64,000 bases of DNA, taken from contig JAEEWS010000004.1 of assembly GCA_016287765.1 (NCBI GenBank), positions 1-64,000 on the forward strand. Direction: 5' to 3'. Under the pieces are notes generated by a model. That model was given only the letters and a program-made list of their open reading frames with translations, had not been told where the DNA came from and did not search any database. Made by a program: the position numbers and the translations under genes. The stretch is from Lachnospiraceae bacterium (GTDB taxonomy: Bacteria; Bacillota_A; Clostridia; Lachnospirales; Lachnospiraceae). Below are positions 1 through 8,178 of the stretch, piece by piece (positions within the stretch are counted from its first letter, which is position 1; each line of letters opens with the position of its first letter).

Positions 1-23
1 CATTAAATATATTTTGTCAAATC

Positions 24-98
24 TTTTTTTGAACCTAGGGGACGGGGTTAGGGGGTCATTTTTTGACCCCCTACCCCCGTCCCCTAGGTTCAAAAAAA
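24..98. repeat. REP-like long palindrome with GGGGACG core
   Basis: Two 35-base arms (24-58 and 64-98) pair with one mismatch around a 5-base T loop. The core reads CCTAGGGGACGGGG and its complement. One end is a run of seven A/T pairs that is also the T tract of the rhaD terminator, so the element abuts that terminator exactly. A second palindrome at 33189-33258 shares GGGGACG but has a different flank. GGGGACG palindromes are common in clostridial genomes and are thought to be mobilised in trans by REP-associated Y1 transposases (background knowledge). No such transposase is in the window. Confidence 0.75.
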
Positions 99-120
99 GG
101 CCGCAGCTTTAACTGCGGCC
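92..120 (-). terminator. Intrinsic terminator of rhaD
   Basis: An 8-bp perfect stem (ggccgcag / ctgcggcc, 99-106 with 113-120) with a 6-base loop is followed on the minus strand by seven T residues (98 down to 92). It lies 8 bases past the rhaD stop codon. Confidence 0.85.
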
Positions 121-128
121 ACTTACTC

Positions 129-944
129 TTAAGCATTAATAAAATCCTTACGATAATCCACTTCGAAACGCTCTGCAACTGCTACCAGCTCTTCATCGCG
201 GATGGTGTTGACTCTGGGAAGTCCTGCTGCAAGAAGATAAAGCTGAGCAGCCTTCTCTACGGTTTCGATAAGACCGAAGGTTTCATCCATATCCTTACCT
301 GAGCCGTAAATTCCATGCATACCCCAGATCACGAGTCTGTAATCTTCCATCTTTTCAGCGGTTGCTTCACCGATCTCATTGGTTCCGCAAACCATCCAGG
401 GAAGTACTCCCACGCCGTCGGGGAAAACGACGATACATTCTGTACATGTCTTCCAAAGAGCTCTTGTAAAGGTCTTGTCATCAAGCTCTATAACCTGGTT
501 CATGGCAAGAGTATTGGTGGGATGGCAATGCATTACCACTCTGTGAGCGGGATCCTTTCTAAGACGTACCATGTGTGTCATGAGATGAGCGGGAAGCTCA
601 CTTGTGAATTTTCCGCCATCCTTGTAACCCCAAAGGAGTTCTGCCGTCTTGGCATCCTTTGCGATCCTGATGATACCCAGGTTAGTCTCGGGATCAAACT
701 CAACATTCTTAAAGTATTTTCCTGTTCCGGTAACGATAAAGATCCTGCCCACAAGTGACTGTGCGTCAAAGCCCAAAGGAATGGTCCTGATCACGTTATT
801 CAGATCCAGGTATTCTCCGACTTCCTTTTCATCAAGCATCCAGCTGATGTTTCCGCCGTTTCTTTCATCCCAACCGAGACGATACATGTTGGCTGTGGTC
901 CTCATCATTTCCTTTACAAAAGGTGATTCAAAAATATTCTTCAT
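129..944 (-). CDS. rhaD: Rhamnulose-1-phosphate aldolase (class II aldolase family)
   Basis: Cytosolic enzyme that splits L-rhamnulose 1-phosphate into dihydroxyacetone phosphate and L-lactaldehyde, the last common step of rhamnose breakdown. The 271-aa length matches E. coli RhaD (274). The zinc ligands of the family are visible as H139 and H141 in MHCHP and H210 in GMHG, and the catalytic glutamate as E116 in TSELPAH, each at the E. coli position minus one or two. The N-terminal GNISW is typical of class II aldolases. No rhaA, rhaB or rhamnose regulator is near, so this copy stands apart from a rha operon. It ends in a strong terminator. Confidence in the family is high; L-fuculose-phosphate aldolase is the main alternative but is shorter. 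Confidence 0.9.
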   Translation of the reverse strand: MKNIFESPFVKEMMRTTANMYRLGWDERNGGNISWMLDEKEVGEYLDLNNVIRTIPLGFDAQSLVGRIFIVTGTGKYFKNVEFDPETNLGIIRIAKDAKTAELLWGYKDGGKFTSELPAHLMTHMVRLRKDPAHRVVMHCHPTNTLAMNQVIELDDKTFTRALWKTCTECIVVFPDGVGVLPWMVCGTNEIGEATAEKMEDYRLVIWGMHGIYGSGKDMDETFGLIETVEKAAQLYLLAAGLPRVNTIRDEELVAVAERFEVDYRKDFINA

Positions 945-977
945 ACTTCATCCTGCTTTCTTTATATTTAAATTTAT

Positions 978-2003
978 TTAAAGCTTTCTCATTAAGTGTT
1001 TGGCTGCGGCACTTTCCTTGTTAATGTAACGGATCTCGTTGCCAAATCTGATCTCCACATTATTAACATCGGAATTGTCAATGACACTGCCTTCTCCGAA
1101 GAATTTATGTATAACCGTATCCTTCTCCTTAAGCTCGTCAAGTTCTCGCTTTATAAGCTCGCTTTCTCTGGCCGCATCCTTCATGGCAAGGGTTCTGGAT
1201 ATGTTGAACTCTTCCGGTCCCTCCTCAGCCTCACGAAGCCTCCGCTGTTCTTCAGCTCTCTGGGCTTCTCTGCGTCTTCTTGCCGCATATTCTGTGGGCG
1301 AATCTTTTTTCGGTCTGTTCTGCGCCTGTATCATCGCTCTTCTCTCGGATATATATCTTATAAGGAGAAAACCTCCGAAAGAAACTGCTATAAGGCCTAT
1401 TACTATGCCTACGATCGTAAATCCCGTTTTTACGGGCTCGTCGCTTATATTATCTCCGATCTTTGGTGCCGGAGGTGTAGGCGTGGAAGTCACATTGGGT
1501 GTGGGCGTGTTTGTAGGTCCCGGAGTGGGCGTCGGCGTCGGAGTGGGTGTATTGGTCACCGCCGGAGTAGGCGTAGGTAGCGGAATAGCCGGATCGCCTG
1601 TTTTAGTGGTATATTTGGAATTTACATAACCATGGAATTCGATCTTTTCATTTATCCATCTTATCTCATACCAATGCTCCGTGGTCCCGTCATCGTAAAC
1701 GAAATCATCTTCGCTTAAAACAGCCACCAGATCGTTTTTAGCCAATATAATGGTGTCTTTGGTAATGGGATGGGTGATCTTCGCCGCATTTTTTCCGGGA
1801 GTGGATCTGACATACACATTCGTGGTTATCTTAACCACATATGCATCCGCATTCTTTGTTTCATCCGTATATTCATAAGTGGGTTCCGTTGCCGCATATG
1901 TACTCACGGGTCCGGCAGCAGAACATATTATCATTACAGCCGCCAATATACCGGCTGATCTTCTTAAAATTCGTTTTGTCCCCTCATAATTGGTTTTACA
2001 CAT
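978..2003 (-). CDS. Membrane protein: SH3 domain outside, Tudor-like domain inside
   Basis: 341 aa. Visible in order: signal sequence (about 1-38, ending AYA-like), an extracellular SH3-like domain (about 53-132, with VYVRSTPG and GYVNSKY), a Thr-Pro linker (141-178), one transmembrane helix (194-216), a basic then charged cytosolic coiled-coil-like stretch (225-297), and a short C-terminal segment (296-335) with KFFGEGSVI and VEIRFGNEIRYINKE. That tail resembles the small Tudor/SH3-like C-terminal domain of UvrD/PcrA helicases (inference by eye). Bacterial SH3 domains usually bind cell-wall peptides. It precedes rhaD by 33 bases and follows the ATPase gene by 17. A Gly-rich RBS (AAGGGG) supports the start. 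Function unknown; a wall sensor is one possibility. Confidence 0.7.
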   Translation of the reverse strand: MCKTNYEGTKRILRRSAGILAAVMIICSAAGPVSTYAATEPTYEYTDETKNADAYVVKITTNVYVRSTPGKNAAKITHPITKDTIILAKNDLVAVLSEDDFVYDDGTTEHWYEIRWINEKIEFHGYVNSKYTTKTGDPAIPLPTPTPAVTNTPTPTPTPTPGPTNTPTPNVTSTPTPPAPKIGDNISDEPVKTGFTIVGIVIGLIAVSFGGFLLIRYISERRAMIQAQNRPKKDSPTEYAARRRREAQRAEEQRRLREAEEGPEEFNISRTLAMKDAARESELIKRELDELKEKDTVIHKFFGEGSVIDNSDVNNVEIRFGNEIRYINKESAAAKHLMRKL

Positions 2004-2020
2004 ACGAACCCCTTTCGGTT

Positions 2021-3391
2021 TTATAATTCGTCCATGTTGATCAATTGGATCTTGTCATAGGCTGCGGCCACCTTTATATCCTGACCGAAGCCCGATTTTG
2101 CAAATATGTAAGTTTCATCCGAGGATATACCTGCTATCCTCATGAGTTCACGGTACTTTCTGAGTTCTGCACTGTTCATGGGAGTGGATTTAAAATTACA
2201 GAAAGCAACGATGGTATGACCCTCTTCATCTCTTCCGATGACATCTATTTCCCCTGCTTTTCCGTACCATCTTCCCCACTTTTCGTACTTTCTTCCCAGT
2301 TTACCCAGATCCGACATCAGCTTCATGTACTCAAAGCATACATTTGCGTATCTGTCTCTCATAAAATCATCCAGATCATAGGCAATTATATTGTCATATA
2401 CTTCCTTTTCCATACCTCTGTCAAGCAGGGACATGTTGGGAAAAACATATCTGTACCAAAAGCAAAGATAGTTATCTTTGATCTTGTACATGCCCTTCTT
2501 CACATCGTCGTGAGAGCCTGTTTCCAGCGAAAACACCTTTTCAACTATATCGAGGCAGATAAGATTTTTCAGATAAACGCTGATCTTGGCACGTGAAAAT
2601 CCGGTGCGGGTATATATGTCATTAAGCTTCCAGTTTCCTGCCGCAAGTGTGGCAAGAATGGCATTATATGCAGGCAGTTCTCTGAGCTCTGTCTTAAGAA
2701 ATCTTTCGGCTTCGAATCTCAAAAGACCTCTCTTTGAAAGGAAAAGTCTGATGATATTGTCCTTAAGCTCCAGTTTCTCACTCCAATAATCGAGAAGCCC
2801 CGGAACTCCCCCAAGAATACCTTCCGCATAGATGATATCCCGGATATTCATTTTAGGGAAACGATCCAGAAGCTCAACAAAGGAAAGTTCTCTTAGCTTT
2901 ATAAAGCCGGCCAGACTTCTTGCAGCTGTTCCCATGCTTTCCACCAGAGAATTCTCAACCCAGTTAACAGAAGAACTGAGTAGCAAAAACATTGCCTTTC
3001 CTTCGGTCTCAGGCTCTTTCATAAGAGTTATGAAAGCATTTTTAAAGCCCTCTCCGCAGGACATGAGATGCTGAAACTCATCAAAAACAAATACCGTTTT
3101 TTTATCCGGATTTCTGTCCATCGCCTGTTTAAAACAGCGATAATAGGAAAATGCCGGATCCTTTGTGTCACAGGAAGTACCCTCTTCCCCTGTAAATGTA
3201 AGGAGCTGTTCGGTTTCCGATAACTCCCTGGCGGAATAATAAACCGCAGGCAGGTTCTTGACAAACTCAAGAGCCAGAGTGGTCTTTCCTATACCGTAAC
3301 GTCCATATAAAACTATGGCTTTATTTCCTTCGCTTTCGTAGCTTTCCGAAAGCTGCTTTAATTCATTGTTTCTCCCAACCAATGTATTCAC
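2021..3391 (-). CDS. AAA-type ATPase with DUF234-like C-terminus
   Basis: 456 aa. The N-terminal P-loop NTPase domain has Walker A GRYGIGKTT near residue 34 and Walker B VFVFDEFQHL near 104, as in the archaeal-type ATPase family of Bacteria and Archaea. A winged-helix-like middle (AKISVYLKNL) is followed by a DUF234-type region with KYEKWGRWYGKAGEIDVI, which resembles a PD-(D/E)XK nuclease-like fold (E-x-D-V-I). The gene starts with GTG, 15 bases after the argS stop, with no clear RBS, so translation is probably coupled to argS. The role of this family is not established; DNA-associated or regulatory functions have been proposed. Confidence 0.8.
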   Translation of the reverse strand: MNTLVGRNNELKQLSESYESEGNKAIVLYGRYGIGKTTLALEFVKNLPAVYYSARELSETEQLLTFTGEEGTSCDTKDPAFSYYRCFKQAMDRNPDKKTVFVFDEFQHLMSCGEGFKNAFITLMKEPETEGKAMFLLLSSSVNWVENSLVESMGTAARSLAGFIKLRELSFVELLDRFPKMNIRDIIYAEGILGGVPGLLDYWSEKLELKDNIIRLFLSKRGLLRFEAERFLKTELRELPAYNAILATLAAGNWKLNDIYTRTGFSRAKISVYLKNLICLDIVEKVFSLETGSHDDVKKGMYKIKDNYLCFWYRYVFPNMSLLDRGMEKEVYDNIIAYDLDDFMRDRYANVCFEYMKLMSDLGKLGRKYEKWGRWYGKAGEIDVIGRDEEGHTIVAFCNFKSTPMNSAELRKYRELMRIAGISSDETYIFAKSGFGQDIKVAAAYDKIQLINMDEL

Positions 3392-3406
3392 CCCGATAAA
3401 TTTTAG

Positions 3407-5176
3407 TTACATTCTGTCCGGTGCGGAAAATCCCAAAAGATCGATACCGCACTCCAGTACTCCCTTTGTAAGTTCAAGGAGAGAGATCCAGCCTTCCCGC
3501 TTCTCTTTGTTCTCCTCGGTCAATATCTTAGTATCATGATAGAAGCCGTTAAAAGCGTCTGCAAGTTCATAAACAAATCTGCAGACTACGTGAGGTGCAG
3601 TGTCCTTAAAAGCGCTCTCAACCATATCATGAAAAGCAGAAAGCTTTAACATAAGCATCTTTTCGGAGCTTCCCTCAGGTACCCTGATCTTGGAAAGATC
3701 GGCACCTTCTCCGAATTTTTCCTTATACTTGGCAAGGATGGACTTGATCCTGACGATGGTATAAAGGATGTAAGGACCTGTATTTCCCTCGAAGGAAGTG
3801 AATTTTTCCGTATCAAATATATAGTCCTTTGTTGCCTGATTTGAAAGATCACCGTATTTAAGAGCTGCAAGACCTACTATCTTCGCTGTCTTTGCCGCAT
3901 CCTCGGCTGTCTCTTCCCTGCTCTCCATGATCCTGTTATAAACAGCATCATTGACCATCTTGATCAAGGCTTCAAGACGAAGAGTTCCGCCGTCTCTGGT
4001 CTTAAAAGGCTTATTGTCTTTGCCGTTAACGGTACCGTTACCGATAAAACGAAGCTCGGTGTCCTGAGGCACTATGCCTGCTTTTTTAGCTGTACGGAAT
4101 ACCTGTATAAAATGGAGTTCCTGGCGCTTATCCACCACATAGACCACCATATCCGGCTTGTAATCCTGTTCTCTCTGAACCAGGGTGGCCAGGTCTGTGG
4201 TCTCATAAATAGCTGCACCGTCAGATTTTCTGATTATGCAGGGAGGATACTCTTTCTTATCCCCCTCTTCACGGATATCCACTACAAGAGCTCCCTGGCT
4301 TTCAAAAGCAAGGCCGCTCTTTACCATTTCATCCACCATATCTTTTACATAGGGATCTGCGTCGCTTTCACCCTTCCAGAGTTCAAAATGAACATCCAGA
4401 TTGTCATAATTCCTCTTCAGATCGATCTTGGAAACATTTATGATGTGGGCTCCCAGCTCGGCATAGCCTCTTTCACGCTTCTGATATCTTACGGTAGCTT
4501 CATGGCATTTTACCGCAAAATCGGGATCTTCCTTCATCCTTGCGCTGGCTGCGGGGTAGATCTCTTCCAGATCAGAGATGGTAAAGGGAGCTTCCTTGGG
4601 ATAATCTCCCTTAAAATCAGGATCAAAGTAAGGGAGATCGGGTTTTCTTAATCTGAGTTCTTCAATAACCTCTCCCATCTGCAGTCCCCAGTCACCGAGA
4701 TGTGCATCACCGATAACATTATGCCCCGCAAACTTGCATATCCTCTTTACGCTTTCACCGATAACAGCAGGACGAAGGTGACCCACATGAAGGGGCTTTG
4801 CCACGTTTGCTCCGCCGTAGTCGATGATAATGGTCTTCACCTTCTCAGGCTTTTCCAGACCGAACTTTTCGTTATTTTTCATTCCTGTAAGATGCTCTGC
4901 CAGGAATTCCTTACCTATCTTGATATTGATGAATCCGGGCATTACGGCTTCAATGCTTTCAAAAGCCCCATTGCCCTTAAGTCCTTCGACTATCTCATTT
5001 GCTATCTGAATAGGAGCTTTCTTAAAAGCCTTGGCTGCAGCCATGGCACCGTTGCACTGAAAATCGCAAAGGTCGGGTCTGTTGGAGGTGGATACTCTTC
5101 CGTATTCTGCTCCGTAACCCGCTTTTTCAAAAGCTTCCGCTAACATACATGTTATTTTATCCAAAATCTTTTGCAT
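3407..5176 (-). CDS. argS: Arginyl-tRNA synthetase
   Basis: Class I aminoacyl-tRNA synthetase, charges tRNA-Arg in the cytosol. 589 aa from the ATG at 5176, which has AAGGAG 7 bases upstream; an in-frame extension to 5236 exists but lacks an RBS. The HIGH signature appears as HVGH in AKPLHVGHLRP (about residue 130), followed by DAHLGDWG, and the DALR anticodon domain ends the protein (SAFHDMVESA to the C-terminus SAPDRM). The N-terminal Add1 domain carries CDFQCNGAM. It is the first gene of a run with the DUF234 ATPase, the SH3 protein and rhaD. Confidence 0.95.
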   Translation of the reverse strand: MQKILDKITCMLAEAFEKAGYGAEYGRVSTSNRPDLCDFQCNGAMAAAKAFKKAPIQIANEIVEGLKGNGAFESIEAVMPGFINIKIGKEFLAEHLTGMKNNEKFGLEKPEKVKTIIIDYGGANVAKPLHVGHLRPAVIGESVKRICKFAGHNVIGDAHLGDWGLQMGEVIEELRLRKPDLPYFDPDFKGDYPKEAPFTISDLEEIYPAASARMKEDPDFAVKCHEATVRYQKRERGYAELGAHIINVSKIDLKRNYDNLDVHFELWKGESDADPYVKDMVDEMVKSGLAFESQGALVVDIREEGDKKEYPPCIIRKSDGAAIYETTDLATLVQREQDYKPDMVVYVVDKRQELHFIQVFRTAKKAGIVPQDTELRFIGNGTVNGKDNKPFKTRDGGTLRLEALIKMVNDAVYNRIMESREETAEDAAKTAKIVGLAALKYGDLSNQATKDYIFDTEKFTSFEGNTGPYILYTIVRIKSILAKYKEKFGEGADLSKIRVPEGSSEKMLMLKLSAFHDMVESAFKDTAPHVVCRFVYELADAFNGFYHDTKILTEENKEKREGWISLLELTKGVLECGIDLLGFSAPDRM

Positions 5177-5299
5177 TTCAAACTCCTTAACTCCTGATTT
5201 AACAAATCTCTCATAATGTATCACAGAAAAGCGCAAGTTTCAAGGCTGAAATGACATAATTGAATGCGATTTTGACCATAAAAAAAGGCAGTAAAGATA

Positions 5300-5351
5300 A
5301 CTGTACTTACGGCTGTTTTTATGTTTATACTTCGTCACAGACCCGGAAGAT
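5300..5351 (+). repeat. 52-bp direct repeat, copy 1 (rlmI 3' end plus terminator)
   Basis: Matches 6435-6486 at 50 of 52 bases. It contains half of the terminator hairpin and the last eight sense codons and stop of rlmI read on the minus strand. The two copies flank the lipoprotein gene 5572-6396. Confidence 0.9.
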
Positions 5352-5504
5352 GTAACATAAGGTGTTCAAAATACTGTTCGGGATGGTCGGCATTTGTTTT
5401 ATCAATGATACAGTTAAGTGTATCTTTGATATTTGAAGCATTTAATGGCTTATTTGTTTTGCATTTCCGGATTATTGTAAAACATTTTCTAATGGTCCTA
5501 CTTG

Positions 5505-5513
5505 TGGTATAAT
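5505..5513 (+). promoter_or_regulatory. Extended -10 promoter of the lipoprotein gene
   Basis: TGG followed directly by TATAAT (5508-5513) forms an extended -10 (TGnTATAAT). No good -35 box is present at 17 bases, as is usual for extended -10 promoters. The start codon is about 60 bases downstream. Confidence 0.5.
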
Positions 5514-5571
5514 AAGGAAAGCGTTTTCTATAACGGAAATATCCATAAGAGACAAGGAGATATTGAGAATA

Positions 5572-6396
5572 ATGAAGAAACTTTTAACCGGAACTTGTTT
5601 ATTGGTATGTTTATTACTTTTAGCAGGATGCGATAGCAGCAATACTACCACTGTTCCTACGCAGGAACCTGCGGCGAGCACATCTGCTACAACCCAGGAG
5701 CCTTCCAAAGAACCCACAACTGCTCCTACCGACACACCGACTCCGGCTCCGACTTCGAAACCTACAGACACACCTACTCCTGAACCTACTGAGGAACCTA
5801 ACCCGGTGCCTACTGACACACCTACACAGGAACCTACACAGGAACCTACACAGGGACCTGCTATAGTCTATGACATCGGTGACAAGCCTTTTTACGGAAG
5901 TTTCGACTACTACACGAACCCTGACACCCCCTCAGCAAAAAAATACTATGACTACTACAGCACACATCCTGAAATGTTCAGGACCGTTGCATATAATGAT
6001 GAAGACAGAGTGGTGCTTAAAGATGTCAATGAAGAAACCTTTATAAATGACTATGTGGGCGTAGATGTATATCTTCAATATGAATATGACGATGGTACCA
6101 CAGCTACCAGTCATGAGTTCTTATATTACATTTATTTGACCTCTGACGGACAATATTTCTTATATGAAAAAAGATGCCCTGCTTACTATGAGCCTGAAAA
6201 CGTTGTAGTAGACGGAATGATGGAAGGCTGTCCTGTCTACGAACGCTGGCACTACGGCGAGTTTACAGATGCCGACTACGGTGTGACCAAAACCGACTTT
6301 CATCTCACGTTTGACGCTTATGATTGGAACACCGATGAACTTAAGCCTAAGTCTTTCGGAATTTACAACAGTTACTGGCATTATTTCTGGGATTAG
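5572..6396 (+). CDS. Lipoprotein with Thr-Pro-rich linker
   Basis: 274 aa from the ATG at 5572, 11 bases after AAGGAG (a TTG at 5563 lies too close to the RBS). Signal peptide II with lipobox LLAGC, so the mature cysteine is lipidated and the protein sits outside the membrane. A Thr/Pro/Glu-rich linker (about residues 25-105, many TPT and EPT units) leads to a C-terminal domain rich in Tyr and Asp (YDYYSTHPEMF, YDDGTTATSHEF, WHYGEFTDADYGV) that I do not recognise. It is one of few plus-strand genes here and is bracketed by a 52-bp direct repeat of the rlmI end, which suggests it arrived by insertion or local duplication. Function unknown; an extracellular binding role is plausible. Confidence 0.7.
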   Translation: MKKLLTGTCLLVCLLLLAGCDSSNTTTVPTQEPAASTSATTQEPSKEPTTAPTDTPTPAPTSKPTDTPTPEPTEEPNPVPTDTPTQEPTQEPTQGPAIVYDIGDKPFYGSFDYYTNPDTPSAKKYYDYYSTHPEMFRTVAYNDEDRVVLKDVNEETFINDYVGVDVYLQYEYDDGTTATSHEFLYYIYLTSDGQYFLYEKRCPAYYEPENVVVDGMMEGCPVYERWHYGEFTDADYGVTKTDFHLTFDAYDWNTDELKPKSFGIYNSYWHYFWD

Positions 6397-6412
6397 AGTA
6401 TTATCATAAAAG

Positions 6413-6452
6413 AACAGCCGCAGGTACTTAAAACACTGTACTTACGGCTGTT
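6413..6452. terminator. Bidirectional terminator between lipoprotein and rlmI
   Basis: Stem aacagccg / cggctgtt (6413-6420 with 6445-6452) extended by gtac / gtac after a small internal mismatch; an A run precedes and a T run follows. It can end the plus-strand lipoprotein gene and the minus-strand rlmI. Confidence 0.7.
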
Positions 6453-6486
6453 TTTACGTTTATACTTCGTCACAGACCTGGAAGAT
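6435..6486 (+). repeat. 52-bp direct repeat, copy 2 (within the rlmI 3' end)
   Basis: Partner of 5300-5351, 50 of 52 bases identical, about 1.1 kb apart in the same orientation. This copy includes the functional 3' end of rlmI. Confidence 0.9.
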
Positions 6487-7668
6487 ATAAAACTTAAGAT
6501 AATAGCTTTCATCCGCATTCCAGGCGATGGGATGATCCGGAGCCTGGGTGCGGTATTCCACCTGGCGAAGACGCTTGTGAACGCTTTTGGCTGCCTGGGC
6601 AATGACCTCTGTAAAGAGCTCGGGAGTCATGAAATGCGAGCAGGAACAGGTAGCCAGAAAACCTCCGTCCTTAACTATCTTAAGGCCTCTCATGTTGATC
6701 TCACGATAGCCCTTCATGGCTTTCTTTACGGAATCTTTGGATTTGGTAAACGCAGGCGGATCAAGAATGACCACATCAAACTTCTTTCCTTCCTCTTCCA
6801 GCTTAGGAAGAAGGTCAAGTACATCTGCGCATTCAAAATGCACCGTAGATGAAAGTCCGTTTAATTCCGCATTTTCCGTAGCCTGAGCCACTGCCGGGTC
6901 AGAAGCATCCACTCCTGTGACTTCCTTTGCTCCGGCCAAGCCCGCATTAAGTGCAAAGGAACCGGTGTGTGTAAAACAGTCAAGAACAATTGCATCTTTG
7001 CAGAGCTTCTGGATAGCAAGGCGATTATACTTTTGATCCAGGAAAAATCCTGTTTTCTGCCCGTCAGCCACGTCCACGAAGTATTTTACTCCGTTCTCTG
7101 TTATGCGAACCTTTGTATCGAACTCCGGGCCTATAAATCCCTTAACCCTTTCCATGCCTTCAAGTTCCCTGACCTTTGCATCGCTTCTTTCGTATACGCC
7201 GCGGATCTTTATTCCGTCTTTAGAAAGCACTTCAAGCATCAGTTTCACAAGGAGTTCCTTAAAGCGATCGATACCCAGGGCAAGGCTCTGGACAACAAGC
7301 ACATCTTCAAACTTATCCACGGTAAGTCCGGGAAGGTAATCCGCTTCTCCGAAGATCAATCGGCAGGAGGATGTGTCCACCACCTTTTTACGATAGTCCC
7401 AGGCATCCTCTATCCTCTTTTTAAAGAATTCCTCATTTATTTGAACTTCTGTATTTCTTGTAAGAAGTCTTACCGTGATCTTGGACTTACGGTTAATATA
7501 ACCGATACCAAGCGGATAACCGTTATTACTCTTAACAACACAAAGATCACCGTCATTAAAAATGCCGGTGATCTGTTCTATTTCATTGTCGTAAACCCAA
7601 AGGCCTCCTGCATTTAATGTCCTGCCTTCGCCTTTTTTAAGGTTTACTATCGCTTTTATTTCAAACAT
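6460..7668 (-). CDS. rlmI: 23S rRNA (cytosine-C5)-methyltransferase RlmI family
   Basis: 402 aa. N-terminal PUA-like RNA-binding domain (about 1-80, LKKGEGRTLNAGGLWVYDNEI), then a Rossmann methyltransferase with the SAM motif VLDCFTHTGSFAL (about 225) and the catalytic-region motif ILDPPAFTKSK (about 298). A cysteine-rich CSCSHFM near the C-terminus is typical. E. coli RlmI methylates C1962 of 23S rRNA; specificity here is assumed from the family. The ATG lies 3 bases after the GtrA stop, so the two are cotranscribed. Its last codons are duplicated at 5321-5351. Confidence 0.85.
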   Translation of the reverse strand: MFEIKAIVNLKKGEGRTLNAGGLWVYDNEIEQITGIFNDGDLCVVKSNNGYPLGIGYINRKSKITVRLLTRNTEVQINEEFFKKRIEDAWDYRKKVVDTSSCRLIFGEADYLPGLTVDKFEDVLVVQSLALGIDRFKELLVKLMLEVLSKDGIKIRGVYERSDAKVRELEGMERVKGFIGPEFDTKVRITENGVKYFVDVADGQKTGFFLDQKYNRLAIQKLCKDAIVLDCFTHTGSFALNAGLAGAKEVTGVDASDPAVAQATENAELNGLSSTVHFECADVLDLLPKLEEEGKKFDVVILDPPAFTKSKDSVKKAMKGYREINMRGLKIVKDGGFLATCSCSHFMTPELFTEVIAQAAKSVHKRLRQVEYRTQAPDHPIAWNADESYYLKFYIFQVCDEV

Positions 7669-7671
7669 ATA

Positions 7672-8178
7672 TCAATTGCCTTTTTTATCCGATTTTTTAA
7701 ATACAAACAGCTTGCTGAAAACGTAGTTTAAGATAACTATGATAACACTTACAATGAGTTTGGCCACATCCAGTCCGAAAACCTGAGCTTCAAGGCCCAA
7801 AACCACAAGGGCAGGAGTACCCAGGATCTCTATAACTCCCGTTGCCACTCGCGCGCCCACGAACCTGCCGCATTCAAGTGCTATGTTCTTTGCACCGTGG
7901 GCTCTGTCCTCGAACACCCAAAGACGATTGGTGACATATGCAAAGGCAACGGCAGCCACCCAGGCGATGATCCCGGCTGTTCCCTTGGAAAGGAAAGTGT
8001 CTATAGCGCCCTTAAAGCCTTCGGTCGTAACTTCAGCAGCTCCGGCTCCTCCGGTCAGTATCTTATCAAAGATCCAATAAACCACCCAGTTCACAAGTGT
8101 GGTCAAAACGCCGAAAATGATATACATTATGGTCTCTCTGTTTACCACACGCTTAAAGATTTTTTTAATTGTTTCCAT
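7672..8178 (-). CDS. GtrA-like polysaccharide-associated membrane protein
   Basis: 168 aa with four hydrophobic segments and the GtrA pattern (FGVLTTLVNWVVYWIFDK, AYVTNRLWVFED, NYVFSKLFVFKK). GtrA proteins are thought to take part in moving lipid-linked sugars across the membrane. Its start overlaps the AI-2E exporter end by 14 bases, and it is followed directly by rlmI. An insert (GAAEVTTEGFKGAIDTF) separates helices 1 and 2 and is unusual in length. Confidence 0.8.
   Translation of the reverse strand: METIKKIFKRVVNRETIMYIIFGVLTTLVNWVVYWIFDKILTGGAGAAEVTTEGFKGAIDTFLSKGTAGIIAWVAAVAFAYVTNRLWVFEDRAHGAKNIALECGRFVGARVATGVIEILGTPALVVLGLEAQVFGLDVAKLIVSVIIVILNYVFSKLFVFKKSDKKGN

Larger units (their letters stand above)
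5177..5571. other. 395-base intergenic region with repeat copy and promoter
   Basis: No gene could be supported here. It holds the argS upstream region, one copy of the 52-bp repeat (5300-5351) and an extended -10 promoter for the lipoprotein (5505-5513). On the minus strand bases 5321-5351 read as the last codons of an rlmI-like gene (IFRVCDEV then stop). Further upstream that similarity fades. An open minus-strand frame from about 5465 ends in DHPEQYFEHL shortly before the repeat, in another frame; this may be a decayed remnant but is not certain. Confidence 0.6.

Noticed and set aside
315..758. Long plus-strand frame over rhaD
   Set aside because: It is antisense to a clearly conserved gene, has no RBS and no family resemblance.
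5177..5236. N-terminal extension of ArgS
   Set aside because: The ATG at 5176 has an AAGGAG site, the extension has none, and family proteins begin there.
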